NCBI GenBank assembly: GCA_035079385.1
Contig: JAVHKY010000029.1
Coordinates: 9,052,001 to 9,116,000, forward strand
Direction of reading: 5' to 3'
From: Aspidiotus rigidus
Lineage: Eukaryota; Arthropoda; Insecta; Hemiptera; Diaspididae
Length of the DNA stretch: 64,000 bases
The notes under the pieces were generated by a model. The model did not search any database, was not told the origin of the DNA, and was given only the letters and a program-made list of their open reading frames with translations. Positions 45,241 through 59,209 of this stretch are shown here, one piece after another. A program made the translations under genes and the position numbers. The first letter of the stretch is position 1, and each line of letters starts with the position of its first letter.

Positions 45241-45738
45241 CGCTTAGACCATAATAATGGTCTAAGCACGGTATAAGATGAAGAGGTAATGACACAACGC
45301 TAGAATCGTGTCCGCAGTTTTGAAGTTGTACGTCCAAACTTCCGCTAGGTTTGCAGCGAACACTCGGGCTGTTTCCCTGTTCCTTCTACACCCCACCTGC
45401 GCCGAGACGTTACCGTTGGTACCCTAGTATTGATGAAATTTCCAAGGATTATAAAAAATCCAAGAATTTACTTAGAAGGATGATTCTTTCAAAATTTTAT
45501 AGAGTAGATTAAATAGTATTTTTATGCCAAATATGAAATGCATCGGCTGATTCCTAATCCTGCAATAAATTTTTGAAAGTAGCGGCGTTCCCATAAGACT
45601 CTGTACATTACCCATCACTTTCATGACGAGCGCTGCGCTCGGAATGTTCAGAACTACTTCAAAATCACGGACAGCGTTTACCACAGTCAGAATACGTTCG
45701 TGTCACTACCTCTTCATCTTATACCGTGGGTCTAAGCC
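45241..45738. mobile_element. Inverted-repeat MITE of about 500 bp
   Basis: Arms of 70-90 bp: CTTAGACC, then ACGGTATAAGATGAAGAGGT at the left, complemented at 45700-45738 at the right. Long AT-poor interior without frames. Confidence 0.75.
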
Positions 45739-48554
45739 AGTCCGACTTGTAGCTTGTAGCTGTTCGCCAGTCACTTGGAGCGCTAATATTGTAAACAATT
45801 TGCATAAATACATCCGCTGTTCATTTCGGGTCAATGACGTCATACATTTTATAAGATTTACTGATACGAACGTACCAGTGCCACCAATGTTGTAAATTTG
45901 AAAGTGCCACTTAATGCAAGGTCTACCAGTATGCCAAGTATGATTGAACAGAAAAAAAAAGTAAATAATATAAATAGAAATTGTTTGAAACACGATGTCA
46001 TTGCAAACATTTCTTTTTCTTCCTAATTTTGTTTATTATTAAAATATTAGCTTGTTGATTCTCACAATGGCGCCATTTTCTTTCAGCTCGATACCGACTG
46101 CCGATATCCGGCAGTCGTTTGGATTTCGTATCCAAGTTCTTTCATATTACTAGATAAATTTATGTGAAATCGGATGCCGTATTAGCTACAGCCCATCACA
46201 TCTGGTATAGATGCATGTACGTCCACGCCTTGTAATAATTAGTAAGTTATTTTAATGATTCGAAGAATCAACATTCATCATTCAATACTATTACTTTTAG
46301 GAAACAACTCGCGTGATACCTGCAGTCGTTTAGATTTAACAACCAATCAAGCGAACACCAGATGTATAATCCATTTAAGTGCACGCGTACAAGAAATGCA
46401 AAACAGTTGACAAAATTATGCGAGATTGATGTTTTAGTTTTGGTACACAAACATGTACGTCCAAGAAATGGTCCAAAATATAGATAGCTCGTAAGTCTAC
46501 AAAAGTTATTAATAATTGGCCTTCGATATCAAGTATTGATTGTAATCCTTGAATTAAAGATGAAAATGCATACCTCAACACCTACGGTATCGATGTGCAC
46601 TTTGAGGAAAACAAGGAAGACAGTGACAAGCACGTTTATGACAAAGTTGGAGACAAGAGATGTACCTAATATGCATTGATTAAAAAGTCGTTTATCCGAG
46701 GTGAGTTTGAAAACAAGAAACTTTCAACGAGAAAGCCTTCAATTTCATCTCGAACCCTACTCATAGAGTTTGTTGTCGTAGTGCTTCAAAAGGGATATGA
46801 TTATTTCACTATTCAGTTTGCGATTTGATAGGATTTTAAACTCATCAGGGAAGATTGTACACCTGAGAAATCGAACGAAGATATGCCAAACGATCTGCTC
46901 GATATGGAGAATTGGAGCAACTGTGAAAAACAAAAAGAACTTACGAAACAGAAAATATCTAAAAACCCAAGAGTTCGAGAGCGGACACTAGCTTTCAGGT
47001 CGAATTTCATGATAATGAAGAAGGCGATATATTGACCCATGTTTGTGGTATCAATGTGAGGATGAGAGACAATCCATCACAAGTCCGAGTGAGAAAAGTG
47101 AGAAATTCCAAAATATTATTACTGATACTGTTGACTTATTATTATTTCTCTTTTTCCCACTTATCGGCGTTCTCATGGAAAAGTTGAGTCTGTGATTGGG
47201 TGACGTATTTGGTAATTTTATTGGATCCCAAGCCTAATCTACAAAACTTGGGCGTCATTCTATACTATTCACGAATTTTTGCTAGAAAAAAGAATTTAGG
47301 CTTCCTCTTAAAATCTCGTTCAAAGAGAATATTTTTAGTAACATCCAAGGGGAGTCGGTTTCTCTTGATCGCGTTCACTCATCATTTACAGGTCACTTTC
47401 TTGAAACCCTTACCTTGAAGAATTTTTAGTAATGGATAATAACGAGGATCGGTTTTCAATTCATACCCTACCTTGCGGGTCGATTTTACTCCTCACACTT
47501 GCCAGTTTTCAAGGATTGATTTTTTGTGTCTTATTTCGTCTGTTTGATGGTGTTTATTTGTAGATCGATGCACCTACAAAGTTTATAAAATTTTGATGAA
47601 AAATTCGAATTGGTTTTTCGTTTCTGCTGTGCTGTTTGCAATGCCATTCGAAGGCTAAATATTAATTTGTTATTGAATTTTTTTCAGTTTGGAGTCAACC
47701 AATCTTGAAAGTTTTATGGTAATTTGATTGTTTCATCACGTTAATATCTAACTCTTTCCCATATACGTGAACTGGTTTTTTACGTTCAGTTTTCAGAAGA
47801 AAAAATTTGCCCTAGTTATGTGTATTCAATTACTGTTTTCATTTTTTCATTATTTGCATTAATGTTGTCTGTATCTCAATTGTGCATCTTTACTTTGTTT
47901 TCCCCCGTATGGAAATTCTGCTTCCTCTCCATCAAAATTGAAAATAATTTTATCTGGTCTGCAGTTCTAATTGGAGTTCCACCTTCCATACCTGAAATTT
48001 CAATTAAATATAGGTAAAAACACTAGATCTTGCGTTGTTTCAATATTAAATTGTTCCAGATTGTTTATCATTGTACTGGCAGCAGTTAATTATTTTATTC
48101 GTAAAAGTATGATGAAACTCAAGAATACAGTGTACTCAAAAAGTAAAATGTACTCTCTTCAGTAACTTCTGTCCGAGCGAAGCCTTTTTCATTTTTTTTT
48201 TTTTTTTTTTTTTTTTCAATTTTACAAGTTCTCGCCTGTATTTGGGTTTTAAGCTTGATGGTGAATCAAATATAGATGCGTTGGATCTAATTTCCTGTGT
48301 TTAGATGAGAGATGTTGTTTTGAATGGATTGAGGTCATCGGCGAGAGTTGTTTAAATTGATGGTAAAATCTGATGGGTCCGGCAGAGAGGACCTGAAGAT
48401 AGGCTTGCAAAATGTGGGTGGCTGTTACAGGAGAACTGAGATTATGGTATACACATGATGACGAAGATGCGTTTTCTTTATTGAAATGTCTTCTTCCTCA
48501 TCTCCAATTTTTATTCCCAACCATTTTTTTTTTCTAAATTGTTTAAGTACCTAC
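45739..48554. other. Intergenic, possible decayed coding fragment at 46832-47034
   Basis: No intact gene. After TTTGATAG (46824-46831) a frame reads DFKLIREDCTPEKSNEDMPN and on to RVRERTLAFRSNFMIMKKAIY with a stop at about 47034; its charged composition looks protein-like, but I do not recognise it. TGACGTCA at 45835-45842. A long T run lies at about 48192-48216. Confidence 0.35.
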
Positions 48555-48880
48555 TCAAAATGGTCCTTTGTATGGTGTTTCAAGCGGGCGTTGGACTCTT
48601 CCTACTCTTACGTAAACATGTGTTACATCCTTAAGATCTGAATGGACAAATATTTTTCTTCCCTTTGCAGATGTTGAGGAAAACTGGGTGTAAATTTTGG
48701 AAGGCGTGGCAAAATTTTTAGACATACTCATGAAAGTCAACTATCTTGCCCTCCTCCGTATTTTTTATGAAATCCCCAGGTAGCCTTAGGGTGATTTCCG
48801 AAGCAAACTCCGCACAAGATGTCCGTGAATTGTCTTTAGGGGCGGCGCGAAGTCTCAATAATTCCCTATTTCAGACTGCT
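48555..48880 (-). pseudogene. LTR retrotransposon pol fragment (integrase C-terminal end)
   Basis: On the minus strand, pieces read LRAAPKDNSRTSCAEFASE-ITLRLPGDF and then DLKDVTHVYVRVGRVQRPLE-TPYKGPF. Both are the typical C-terminal end of LTR-retrotransposon integrases (SAELVYG-LRLPGEF; THVFVR-D-RRPLQPPYEGPF). A frameshift separates the two and a stop follows directly. No LTRs were found nearby. Confidence 0.85.
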
Positions 48881-50170
48881 TATTTCAATTATACCGTCGG
48901 CCTCGGATTTACACCCAGTTGTCTTTATGTGTTGTTCTTCAGACAATTTCTTTGTAATTGTAATATCTCCCAACAAGTGAAAAATTTCTTGTATTTTATT
49001 TAAATTGTTTATTACTCGTATTGTCACTATCTTTATTTTTTAATCATGAAATCAACCTTTTCAGGATTTCCTTGACCTATGACAACCGACTTAATGATGA
49101 CCATGCAGTCAGCAATGTGTACCACAAGAACATTGGCTGCAACGCGAGTAGTCCGATGGAAGAGAACGTTATCATTTTGATAGATTGTCATACCACAATT
49201 TCACATAATAGTATAAACTTATTTTGCGTGTACTTCTCTTGTAGTTCACAGAATTTCAAATATAAAATCAAATGAACCTATAATTGAGTAGTATTCTTCA
49301 TTTGCATTATCATTTTTTTCTCTTTCAAAAGTTTATTTACTCAGTAAGTAGGTAAATGAGATTTCCTATGTTGATAGAAAGTTGATTGATATAAACGTAG
49401 TTCACACCTATTTTTAAAAAAGACAATTATGTGACTGTGCTAAATGAGCAGTTGAAAAATGAGTCATTACCTAGTATCAAACGCTTTCTAATTTTATCAA
49501 GAACTTCTCAAGTACAATAAGCACTTTGTATGATTTTGAGGGATAGACAGATAGCAATATATTCATAGCGCACCCACCACATACTTTTTCACATTACAGA
49601 AAATTTTCTTCAGTACCTATTCAAGTTGATAATTGTTGCCCGTAAGAATATTGTATAATATGTCGACCGGCAGTTTGTAAATCCAACTCTTCTATTTTAC
49701 AAACTTCCTAGACCGTGTACAACGCGCCTAGAGAGTTTATAAATTAGCTAGGTATTGAAAAACAACCGAAAAATTTCTAAAAGAAATACAGTAAAGACGC
49801 ATCCGTTTATTTTAAATAGGTTCATGTACCTACAAGTTTCAAACATTTTTTCTATCACAAAAAAAAATATAAGGAAAAAAAATGTTTTAATGAATGATTA
49901 TTGAATGAAGATACAGGTTGAGTGAGGTTCACTCATCTTTCCGTAGTACCAGTAGTGACAGGATTTTATGATAAAACAAGAGGTAACTTACTGACTTGTA
50001 TTTTGCCATCGAGGAGGTGAAATTATTAAAAAGTACTGGAACACGTACAATGAATCCTTTGTAGTATTTGACATCTTGCATAATCTGGCTCATCGAAGAG
50101 GATAAGCCAATTAGTATATGAAGCATCGTATATCTAGTTACTCAAAGGGCTGTCTTTTCGGTTATACTGG
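48881..50170. other. Intergenic, nothing identified
   Basis: AT-rich with short frames in several phases; no motif, no hairpin of note. Confidence 0.35.
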
Positions 50171-50520
50171 ATACACCCAAGCACCCTGCTATATATGATA
50201 CGAGGGGGACTTGGAAATTGGAAAAAAATTACTTCCTATCACATAAAGAAAGAAACTGAAAAAAAAAACGACGGCTCCTTAACGAAGTTGAACGAGGAAC
50301 GCTGGGAACCTATTTTATGAGTCAAATTGGATTTGGTATCGAGAATTCAAGGAGGCCTAGACCAACTATGAGCCTAGTACAATATAGTTCGAGAGTCAAA
50401 ATATTTAACAGAGAACTTGTTCCATGGGAGGTTTTTTAGAAATTTGCCTTGCGCTGTCCGGCTAAAAATTTGGAAAAATTTCTACTCTCGAGCTATATAT
50501 GATAGGAAGGGGGAAAATTA
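50171..50520. repeat. Composite dispersed repeat and minisatellite units outside the carrier intron
   Basis: CTATATATGATACGAGGGGG, AACGAAGTTGAACGAGGAAC, GAATTCAAGGAGGCCTAGAC and TCGAGCTATATATGATAGG: the same family as in the intron. Confidence 0.8.
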
Positions 50521-50948
50521 AACGAATACGTTCTTCTACGTTACAGTTATCCATAATAATAGCGAAAATAATAATACTCCAAAGGGAGACTAAACAATGC
50601 AAACCGTCGAAAAAATTAAAACAACGCGCGCTTTCAGTTAATAAACTATCTTCCGGACTAAAATGAAAGCAACTGACAAACGGAGGAGAGAAAGAAGGTA
50701 TTAAGATTGACCAAACGAGAAATCCCGCTATGAATCATAAACCAGTTCAATCAGGCCATCTTCCGGGATCTACGATTCAATTACAGTAATGTCATTGGTA
50801 TTGAGATCACGCATTATCTTTATAATTATGCTCAAGCACTTACGGTAGGAGTTCTCCTAATGGAGGAGCCTTTCCGATCCCTCACGGAAACTGTGGCCGC
50901 TATATTAAATTATCAGCAAAAGCTAACTCCCCTAGGTCTCCCTTATTT

Positions 50949-51048
50949 CAAGACTTCAGGTGCTCAGCTCCTCCCACCTTCATTTGGCGGCTGGTCTCAC
51001 CAATGTAAAAGCCTCTACCATCACTACATTCCACCTTGTAAAGACCAC
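50949..51048 (-). pseudogene. Penelope-like GIY-YIG endonuclease fragment
   Basis: Minus-strand frame RGLYKVECSDGRGFYIGETS, then RQM and AEHLKS, then a stop. GxYK-x-x-C with YIGET-x-R and EH is the GIY-YIG signature of Penelope elements. It differs clearly from the element at 23135-26300, so it belongs to another family. Stops lie on both sides. Confidence 0.82.
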
Positions 51049-51399
51049 GCTGGGGTTAATCAGCCTCACAAGCAACCCTTAACATGAGGTAGGGTTGTAA
51101 AACAATGGACTGAAGCCCTATGGGCGGAAGGTCTGAGCAAATTGGGGGGAGGACTTCCCCAGGAAATGGGGGACAGATCCAACACATACAAACATCACGG
51201 ATCACACCTGTGGGGGGAAAAAGTGATGGAATCCAGAATGCTCCTTGTGAGTTTCCTCCAAACCATCACATCAACATCGACACTGACCCCCTTCACTCTG
51301 GCCTGGTGTTTTACCCATAATTTATTGGAAAATTTCATCTTGGTCTTACAAGGGACTTCATTTTTGCTAAGCTATGACATAGGGACTCGTACATGACCA

Positions 51400-54300
51400 G
51401 AATTGAGAAACAGTATCATTTTCAGCTAAACTTCAACATTACAGTGGAAAGATTATGGGTGACAGGCCCTGATGGGTGAACGTGGAGTGTTAAACCATAA
51501 TTTATTGGAAAAATTCATCTCGGTCTTACAAGGGACTTCATTTTTGCTAAGCTATGACATAGGGACTAGTACTTGACAAGAATTAGGAAACAGAATTATT
51601 CCCAGCTGAACTGTAACTGTACAGTAGGAAGATTATGGATGAACATGGAGTGTTGACCAATAATTTTTTGGAAAACTTCATCTGGCTTTTACAAAAGGCT
51701 TCATTTTTGCTAAGCTCTGACATAGGGACTAGTACTTGCCCAGAATTGAGAAATATAATTATTTCCAGCTGAACTGCAACAGTACAGTACAAAGACTATG
51801 GGTGAACATAGAGTGTTAACCCATAATTTATTGGAAAAATTCATCTTGGTCTCACTAGAGGCTTCACTATGATAAGCATGTTCACCCATAATCTTTCTAC
51901 TGTAATGTTGAAGTTTGGCTGAAAATAATACTGTTTACCAATTCTGGTCAAGTACAAGTCCCTTCGTCATGGCTTAACAAAAATGAAGCCTCTAGTGAGA
52001 CCAAGATGAATTTTTCCAATCAATTATAGGTTAACACTCTATGTTCACCCATAATCTTTGTACTGTACTGTTGCAGTTCAGCTGGAAATAAGTCTATTTC
52101 TCAATTCTGGGCAAGTACTAGTCCCTATGTCAGAGCTTAGCAAAAATGAAGCTTTTTGTAAAAGCCAGATGAAGTTATCCAAAAAATTATTGGTTAACAC
52201 TCTATGTTCACCCATAATCTTCCTACTGTACTGTTATAGTTCAGCTGGGAATAATTCTGTCTCCTAATTCTGGTGAAGTACAAGTCCCTATGTCAAATCT
52301 CAGCGAAAATGAAGTCCCTTGTAAGACCAAGATGAATTTTTCCAATAAATTATGGTTTAATACCTTCATGTTCACCTATCAGGGCCTGTCACCCATAGTC
52401 TTTCTACTGTAATATTGAAGTTTAGCTGGAAATAATACTGTTTCTCAATTCTGGTCAAGTACGAGCCCCCGTTTCATTGCTTATCAAAATGGAGCCTCTA
52501 GTGAGACCAAGATAAATTTTTCCAATAAATTATAGGTGAACATTCTATGTTCACCCATAATCTTACTATACTGTAATGTTGAAGTTCAGCTGGAAATAAT
52601 ACTGTTTCCCAATTCTGGTCAAATACTAGTCCATATGTCACAGCTTGGTAAAAATGCAGCCTCTTGTAAAAACCAGATGAATTTTTCCAATAAATTATGG
52701 GTTAACAATCTATGTTCACCCCTAATCATTCTACTGTAATGTTGAACTTTAGCTGAAAATAATACTGTTTACCAATTCTGGTCTAGTACGAGACCCTACG
52801 TCATAATTTATTGGAAAAATTCATCTCGGTCTTACAAGAGACTTCATTTTTGCTAAGCTATGACATAGGAACTAGTACTAGACCAGAATTAGGAAACAGA
52901 ATTATTCCCGGCTGAACTGTAACAGTACAGTAGGAAGATTATGGGTGAACATAGATTGTTAACTCATAATTTATTGGAAAAATTTATCTGGCTTTTACAA
53001 GAGGTTCCATTTTTACCAAGCTGTGACATATGGACTAGTATTTGGACAGAATTGGGAAACAGTATTATTTCCAGCTGAACTTCAATATTACAGTATAGTA
53101 ATATTATGGCTGAACATAGAGTTTTAACCCATAATTTATTAGAAAAATTCATCTTGGTCTCACTAGAGGCTCCATTTTTTCTAAGCAATGATATAGGGCC
53201 TAGTACTTGACCAGAATTGGGGAATAGTATTATTTTCAGCTAAACTTCAATATTACAGTAGAAAGATTATGGGTGACAGGCCCTGATATGTGAATATGAA
53301 GGTGTTTAACCATAATTTATTGGAAAAATACATCTTGTCTCACAAGAGCCTTCATTTTTGCTAAGTATGGACATAGGGACTTTAACTTGACCAGAATTAA
53401 GAGACAGAATTATTCCCAGCTGAACTGTAACAGGAAAGTAGGAAGATTATGGGTGAACATGAAGGTTTTAAACCATAATTTATTGGAAAAATTCATCTTG
53501 GTCTTACAAGAGTCTTCATTATTGTTGGTCTTACAAGAGTCTTCATTATTGCTAAGATTTCACACAGGGACTTGTACTTGACCAGAATTAAGAGGCAGAA
53601 TTATTCCCAGCGGAACTGTAACATTAGAGTAGGAAGATTATGGGTGAACATAGAGTATTAACCCATAATTAATTGGAAAAATTCATCAGGCTTTTAAAAT
53701 AGGCTTCATTTTTGCCAAGCTGTGACATATGGACTAGTATTTGACCAGAATTGGGACACAGTATTATTTCCAGCTAAACTTCAACATTACAGTATAGTAA
53801 GATTATGGCTGAACATAGAGTATTAACCCATAATTTATTAGAAAAATTCATCTGGGTTTTACAAGAGGCTTCATTTTTCCTAAGCTCTGACATAGGCACT
53901 GGTGCTTGACACGATTTGGGATATAGAATTATTCCCAGCTGAACTGTAACAGTAGAGTAGGATGATTATGGGTGAACAGAGAGTGTTGACCCATAATTTA
54001 TGGGAAAAATTCATCCAACTTTTCAAGAGGCTTTATATTTGCCAAGCTATGACAAGTGGTTTGGTACTTGACTAGAATTTGGAAACAGTATAATTTTCAG
54101 CTAAACTTCAACAGTAGAGTTGGAAGATTATGGGTGAAAATAGATTGTTAAGCCATAATTAATTGGAAAAATTCATCTGGCTTTTACAAGAGGCTTCATT
54201 TTTACCAAGCTGTGACATATGGACTAGTATTTGGCCAGAATTGGGAAACAGTATTATTGCCAGCTAAACTTCAACATTACAGTATAGTAGGATTATGGCT

Positions 54301-57300
54301 GAACATAGAGTATTACCCCATAGTTTATTGGAAAAATTCATCTTGGTCTCACTAGAGGCTTCATTTTTGCTAAGATTTGAAACAGGGACTTGTACTTGAC
54401 CAGAAATAGGACACAGTATTATTTCCAGCTAAACTTCAACATTACAGTATAGTAAGATTATGGCTGATTATAGAGTATTAACCCATAATTTATTAGAAAA
54501 ATTCATCTGGGTTTTACAAGAGGCTTCATTTTTCCTAAGTTCTGACATAGGCACTAGTGCTTGACACGAATTGGGATATAGAATTATTCCCAGCTGAACT
54601 GTAACAGTAGAGCAGGAAGATTATGGGTGAACAGAGAGTGTTAACCCATAATTTATGGGAAAAATTAATCTAACTTTTCAACAGCCTTTTTTTTTGCCAA
54701 GCTAAAACATGTGGCCCGGTACTTGACCAGAATTGAGAAATAGACTTATTTCCAGCTGAACTGCAACAGTACAGTACAAAGATTATGGGTGAACATGGAA
54801 TGTTAACCCATAATTTATTGGAAAAATTCATTTCGGTCTTGCAAGAGACTTCATTTTTGCTAAGCTATGACATAGGGACTAGTACTTGACGAGAATTAGG
54901 AAACAGAATGATTCCCAGCTGAACTCTAACCGTACAGTAGGAAGATTATTGGTGAACATAGAGTGTTGACCAATAATTTTTTGGAAAACTTCATCTGGCT
55001 TTTACAAAAGGCTTCATTTTTGCTAAGCTCTGACATAGGAACTAGTACTTGCCCAGAATTGAGAAATGGACTTATTTCCAGCTGAACTGCAACAATACAG
55101 TACAAAGATTATGGGTGAACATAGAGTATTAACCCATAGTTGATTGGAAAAATTCATCTTGGTCTCACTAGAGGCCTCATTTTCGCTAAGATTTGAAACA
55201 GGGACTTGTACTTGACCAGAAATAGGACACAGTATTATTTCCAGCTAAACTTCAACATTACAGTATAGTAAGATTATGGCTGATTATAGAGTATTAACCC
55301 ATAATTTATTAGAAAAATTCATCTGGGCTTTACAAGAGGCTTCATTTTTCCTAAGCTCTGACATAGGCACTGGTGCTTGACACGATTTGGGATATAGAAT
55401 TATTCCCAGCTGAACTGTAACAGTAGACTAGGATGATTATGGGTGAACAGAGAGTGTTAACCCATAATTTATGGGAAAAATTCATCCAACTTTCCAAGAG
55501 GCTTTATATTTGCCAAGCTATGACATGTGGTTTGGTACTTGACTAGAATTTGGAAACAGTATAATTTTCAGCTAAACTTCAACAGTAGAGTTGGAAGATT
55601 ATGGGTGAAAATAGATTGTTAAGCCATAATTAATTGGAAAAATTCATCTGGCTTTTACAAGAGGCTTCATTTTTACCAAGCTGTGACATATGGACTGGTA
55701 TTTGGCCAGAATTGGGAAACAGTATTATTGCCAGCTAAACTTCAACATTACAGTATAGTAGGATTATGGCTGAACATAGTGTATTAACCCATAATTTATT
55801 AGAAAAATTCATCTGGGTTTTACAAGAGGCTTCATTTTCACCAAGCTGTGACATATGGACTAGTATTTGGCCAGAATTGGGAAACAGTATTATTGCCAGC
55901 TAAACTTCAACATTACAGTATAGTAGGATTATGGCTGAACATAGTGTATTAACCCATAGTTTATTGGAAAAATTCATCTTGGTCTCACTAGAGGCTTCAT
56001 TTTTGCTAAGATTTGAAACAGGGACTTGTACTTGACCAGAATTAGGACACAGTATTATTTCCAGCTAAACTTCAACATTACAGTATAGTAAGATTATGGC
56101 TGATTATAGAGTATTAACCCATAATTTATTAGAAAAATTCATCTGGGTTTTACAAGAGGCTTCATTTTTCCTAAGCTCTGACATAGGCACTGGTGCTTGA
56201 CACGATTTGGGATATAGAATTATTCCCAGCTGAACTGTAACAGTGGACTAGGATGATTATGGGTGAACAGAGAGTGTTAACCCATAATTTATGGGAAAAA
56301 TTAATCTAACTTTTCAAGAGGCTTTTTTTTTGCCAAGCTAAAACATGTGGCCCGGTACTTGACCAGAATTGAGAAATAGACTTATTTCCAGCTGAACTGC
56401 AACAGTACAGTACAAAGATTATGGGTGAACATGGAATGTTAACCCATAATTTATTGGAAAAATTCATTTCGGTGTTGCAAGAGACTTCATTTTTGCTAAG
56501 CTATGACATAGAGACTAGTACTGGACGAGAATTAGGAAACAGAATGATTCCCAGCTGAACTCTAACCGTACAGTAGGAAGATTATTGGTGAACATAGAGT
56601 GTTGACCAATAATTTTTTGGAAAACTTCATCTGGCTTTTACAAAAGGCTTCATTTTTGCTAAGCTCTGACATAGGGACTAGTACTTGCCCAGAATTGAGA
56701 AATAGACTTATTTCCAGCTGAACTGCAACAATACAGTACAAAGATTATGGGTGAACATAGAGTGTTAACCCATAATTTATTGGAAAAATTCATCTTGGTC
56801 TCACTAGAGGCTTTATTTTTGTTAAGCCGTGAGATATGGACTAGTATTTGACCAAAATTGGGACACAGTATTATTTCCAGCTAAACTTCAACATTACAGT
56901 ATAGTAAGATTATGGCTGAACATAGAGTATAAACCCATAATTTATTAGAAAAATTCATCTGGGTTTTACAAGAGGCTTCATTTTTCCTAAGCTCTGACAT
57001 AGGCACTAGTGCTTGACACGAATTGGGATATAGAATTATTCCCAGCTGAACTGTAACAGTAGAGTAGGATGATTATGGGTGAACAGAGAGTGTTAACCCA
57101 TAATTTATGGGAAAAATTCATCCAACTTTTCAAGAGGCTTTATATTTACCAAGCTATGACATGTGGTTTGGTACTTGACTAGAATTTGGAAACAGTATAA
57201 TTTTCAGCTAAACTTCAACAGTAGAGTTGGAAGATTATGGGTGAAAATAGATTGTTAAGCCATAATTAATTGGAAAAATTCATCTGGCTTTTACAAGAGG

Positions 57301-58700
57301 CTTCATTTTTACCAAGCTGTGACATAGGCACTAGTGCTTGACACGAATTGGGATATAGAATTATTCCCAGCTTAACTGTAACAGTAGAGCAGGAAGATTA
57401 TGGGTGAACAGAGAGTGTTAACCCATAATTTATGGGAAAAATTAATCTAACTTTTCAAGAGGCTTTATTTTTGCCAAGCTACAACATGTGGACCGATACT
57501 TGACCAGAATTGAGAAATAGACTTATTTCCAGCTGAACTGGAACAGTACAGTACAAAGATTATGGGTGAACATGGAATGTTAACCCATAATTTATTGGAA
57601 AAATTCATTTCGGTCTTGCAAGAGACTTCATTTTTGCTAAGCTATGACATAGGGACTAGTACTTGACGAGAATTAGGAAACAGAATGATTCCCAGCTGAA
57701 CTCTAACCGTACAGTAGGAAGATTATTGGTGAACATAGAGTGTTAACCAATAATTTTTCGGAAAACTTCATCTGGCTTTTACAAAAAGGCTTCATTTTTG
57801 CTAAGCTCTGACATAGGGACTAGTACTTGCCCAGAATTGAGAAATAGACTTATTTCCAGCGGACCTGCAACAATACAGTACAAGGATTATGGGTGAACAT
57901 AGAGTGTTGACCCATAATTTATTGGAAAAATTCATCTTGGTCTCACTAGAGGCTTCATTTTTGTTAAGCCGTGAGATATGGACTAGTATTTGACCAGAAT
58001 TGGGACACAGTATTATTTCCAGCTAAACTTCAACATTACAGTATAGTAAGATTATGGCTGAACATAGAGTGTTAACCCATAATTTATGGGAAAAATTCAT
58101 CTAACTTTTCAAGAGGCTTTATTTTTGCCAAGCTATGACATGTGGACTGGTACTTGACTAGAATTTGGAAACAGTATTATTTTCAGCTAAACTTCAACAG
58201 TAGAGTAGGAAGATTATGGGTGAACATAGATTGTTAAGCCATAATTAATTGGAAAAATTCATCTGGCTTTTACAAGAGGCTTCATTTTTACCAAGCTGTG
58301 ACATATGGACTAGTATTTGGCCAGAATTGGGAAACATTATTATTGCCAGCGAAACTTCAACATTACAGTATAGTAGGATTATGGCTTAACATAGAGTATT
58401 AACCCATAATTTATTGGAAAAATTCATCTTGGTCTCACTAGAGGCTTCATTTTTGCTAAGCAATGACATAGGGGCTAGTACTTGACCAGAATTAAGAGAC
58501 AGAATTATTCCCAGCTGAACTGTAACAGTAGAGTAGGCAGATTATGGGTGAACATATAGAGTTAAACCATAATTTATTGGAGAAATTCATCTTGGTTTTA
58601 CAAGTAGCTTCAATTTCGCCAAGTCATGACATAGCTTCTAGAAATTGACCAGAATAAAGCAAGAGAATCATTTTTAGCCAAACCATGATTGTACAGTGTA
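51400..58700. repeat. Satellite DNA, monomers of about 163 bp with higher-order structure
   Basis: About 45 monomers. Each contains versions of GATTATGGGTGAACATAGAG, CCCATAATTTATTGGAAAAA, AGGCTTCATTTTTGCTAAG and CAGCTGAACTGTAACAGTA. Marker variants recur about every 816-820 bp (GATTTGAAACAGGGACTTG at about 54374, 55190 and 56010), that is, five monomers. Bases about 51,870-52,805 are inverted relative to the rest. Frames inside are not genes. Confidence 0.95.
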
Positions 58701-59209
58701 GAAAGATTTGTTCATCCAGAAGTTTTACTATTTGTGTGAATAGTTTCAGGTTTATGTTTGATTCCTGGATGTATCGTCTGGTTTCCTATTTACATTAACT
58801 ACTATATTGTAATCAGGACAAAACTCTTCATTTTGTTTCAGCTACTAAGTATTAGGTACCATGAACTAAAATTTCTCTCATATGGTACCCGTCCTTACTT
58901 AGGTTGGATTTCTAAAAATTTTGCAATTTGTTCCATTCACTTTTAGTAGGTAATAAACGCAAACAATATGTACTAAAAAAAAAAAAAAAAAAAATGTCTT
59001 GCAGTCTCAGTGCCTGAACTTCATGTACTCAATGTATACAATAAATTGACTACAGTCCTTGTGGATGGTAACCTTCACTAAAATATAGAAACCAGTACAG
59101 TGTATGAGGAAACAGTTACCACACCCCAAATTTGATTTTTTCAGTGTATCATTAAATCACTTCTCAAGTAGAAGACACTTCCTTTCATCAAGACTCGTCA
59201 CTCATTTCT
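58701..59209. other. Unique spacer after the satellite
   Basis: A poly(A) run near 58974-58994 may mark a retro-inserted end. No gene. Confidence 0.35.

Noticed and set aside
51583..53581. Open frames in the satellite on both strands
   Set aside because: They follow the monomer period and swap strand exactly where the monomers invert.
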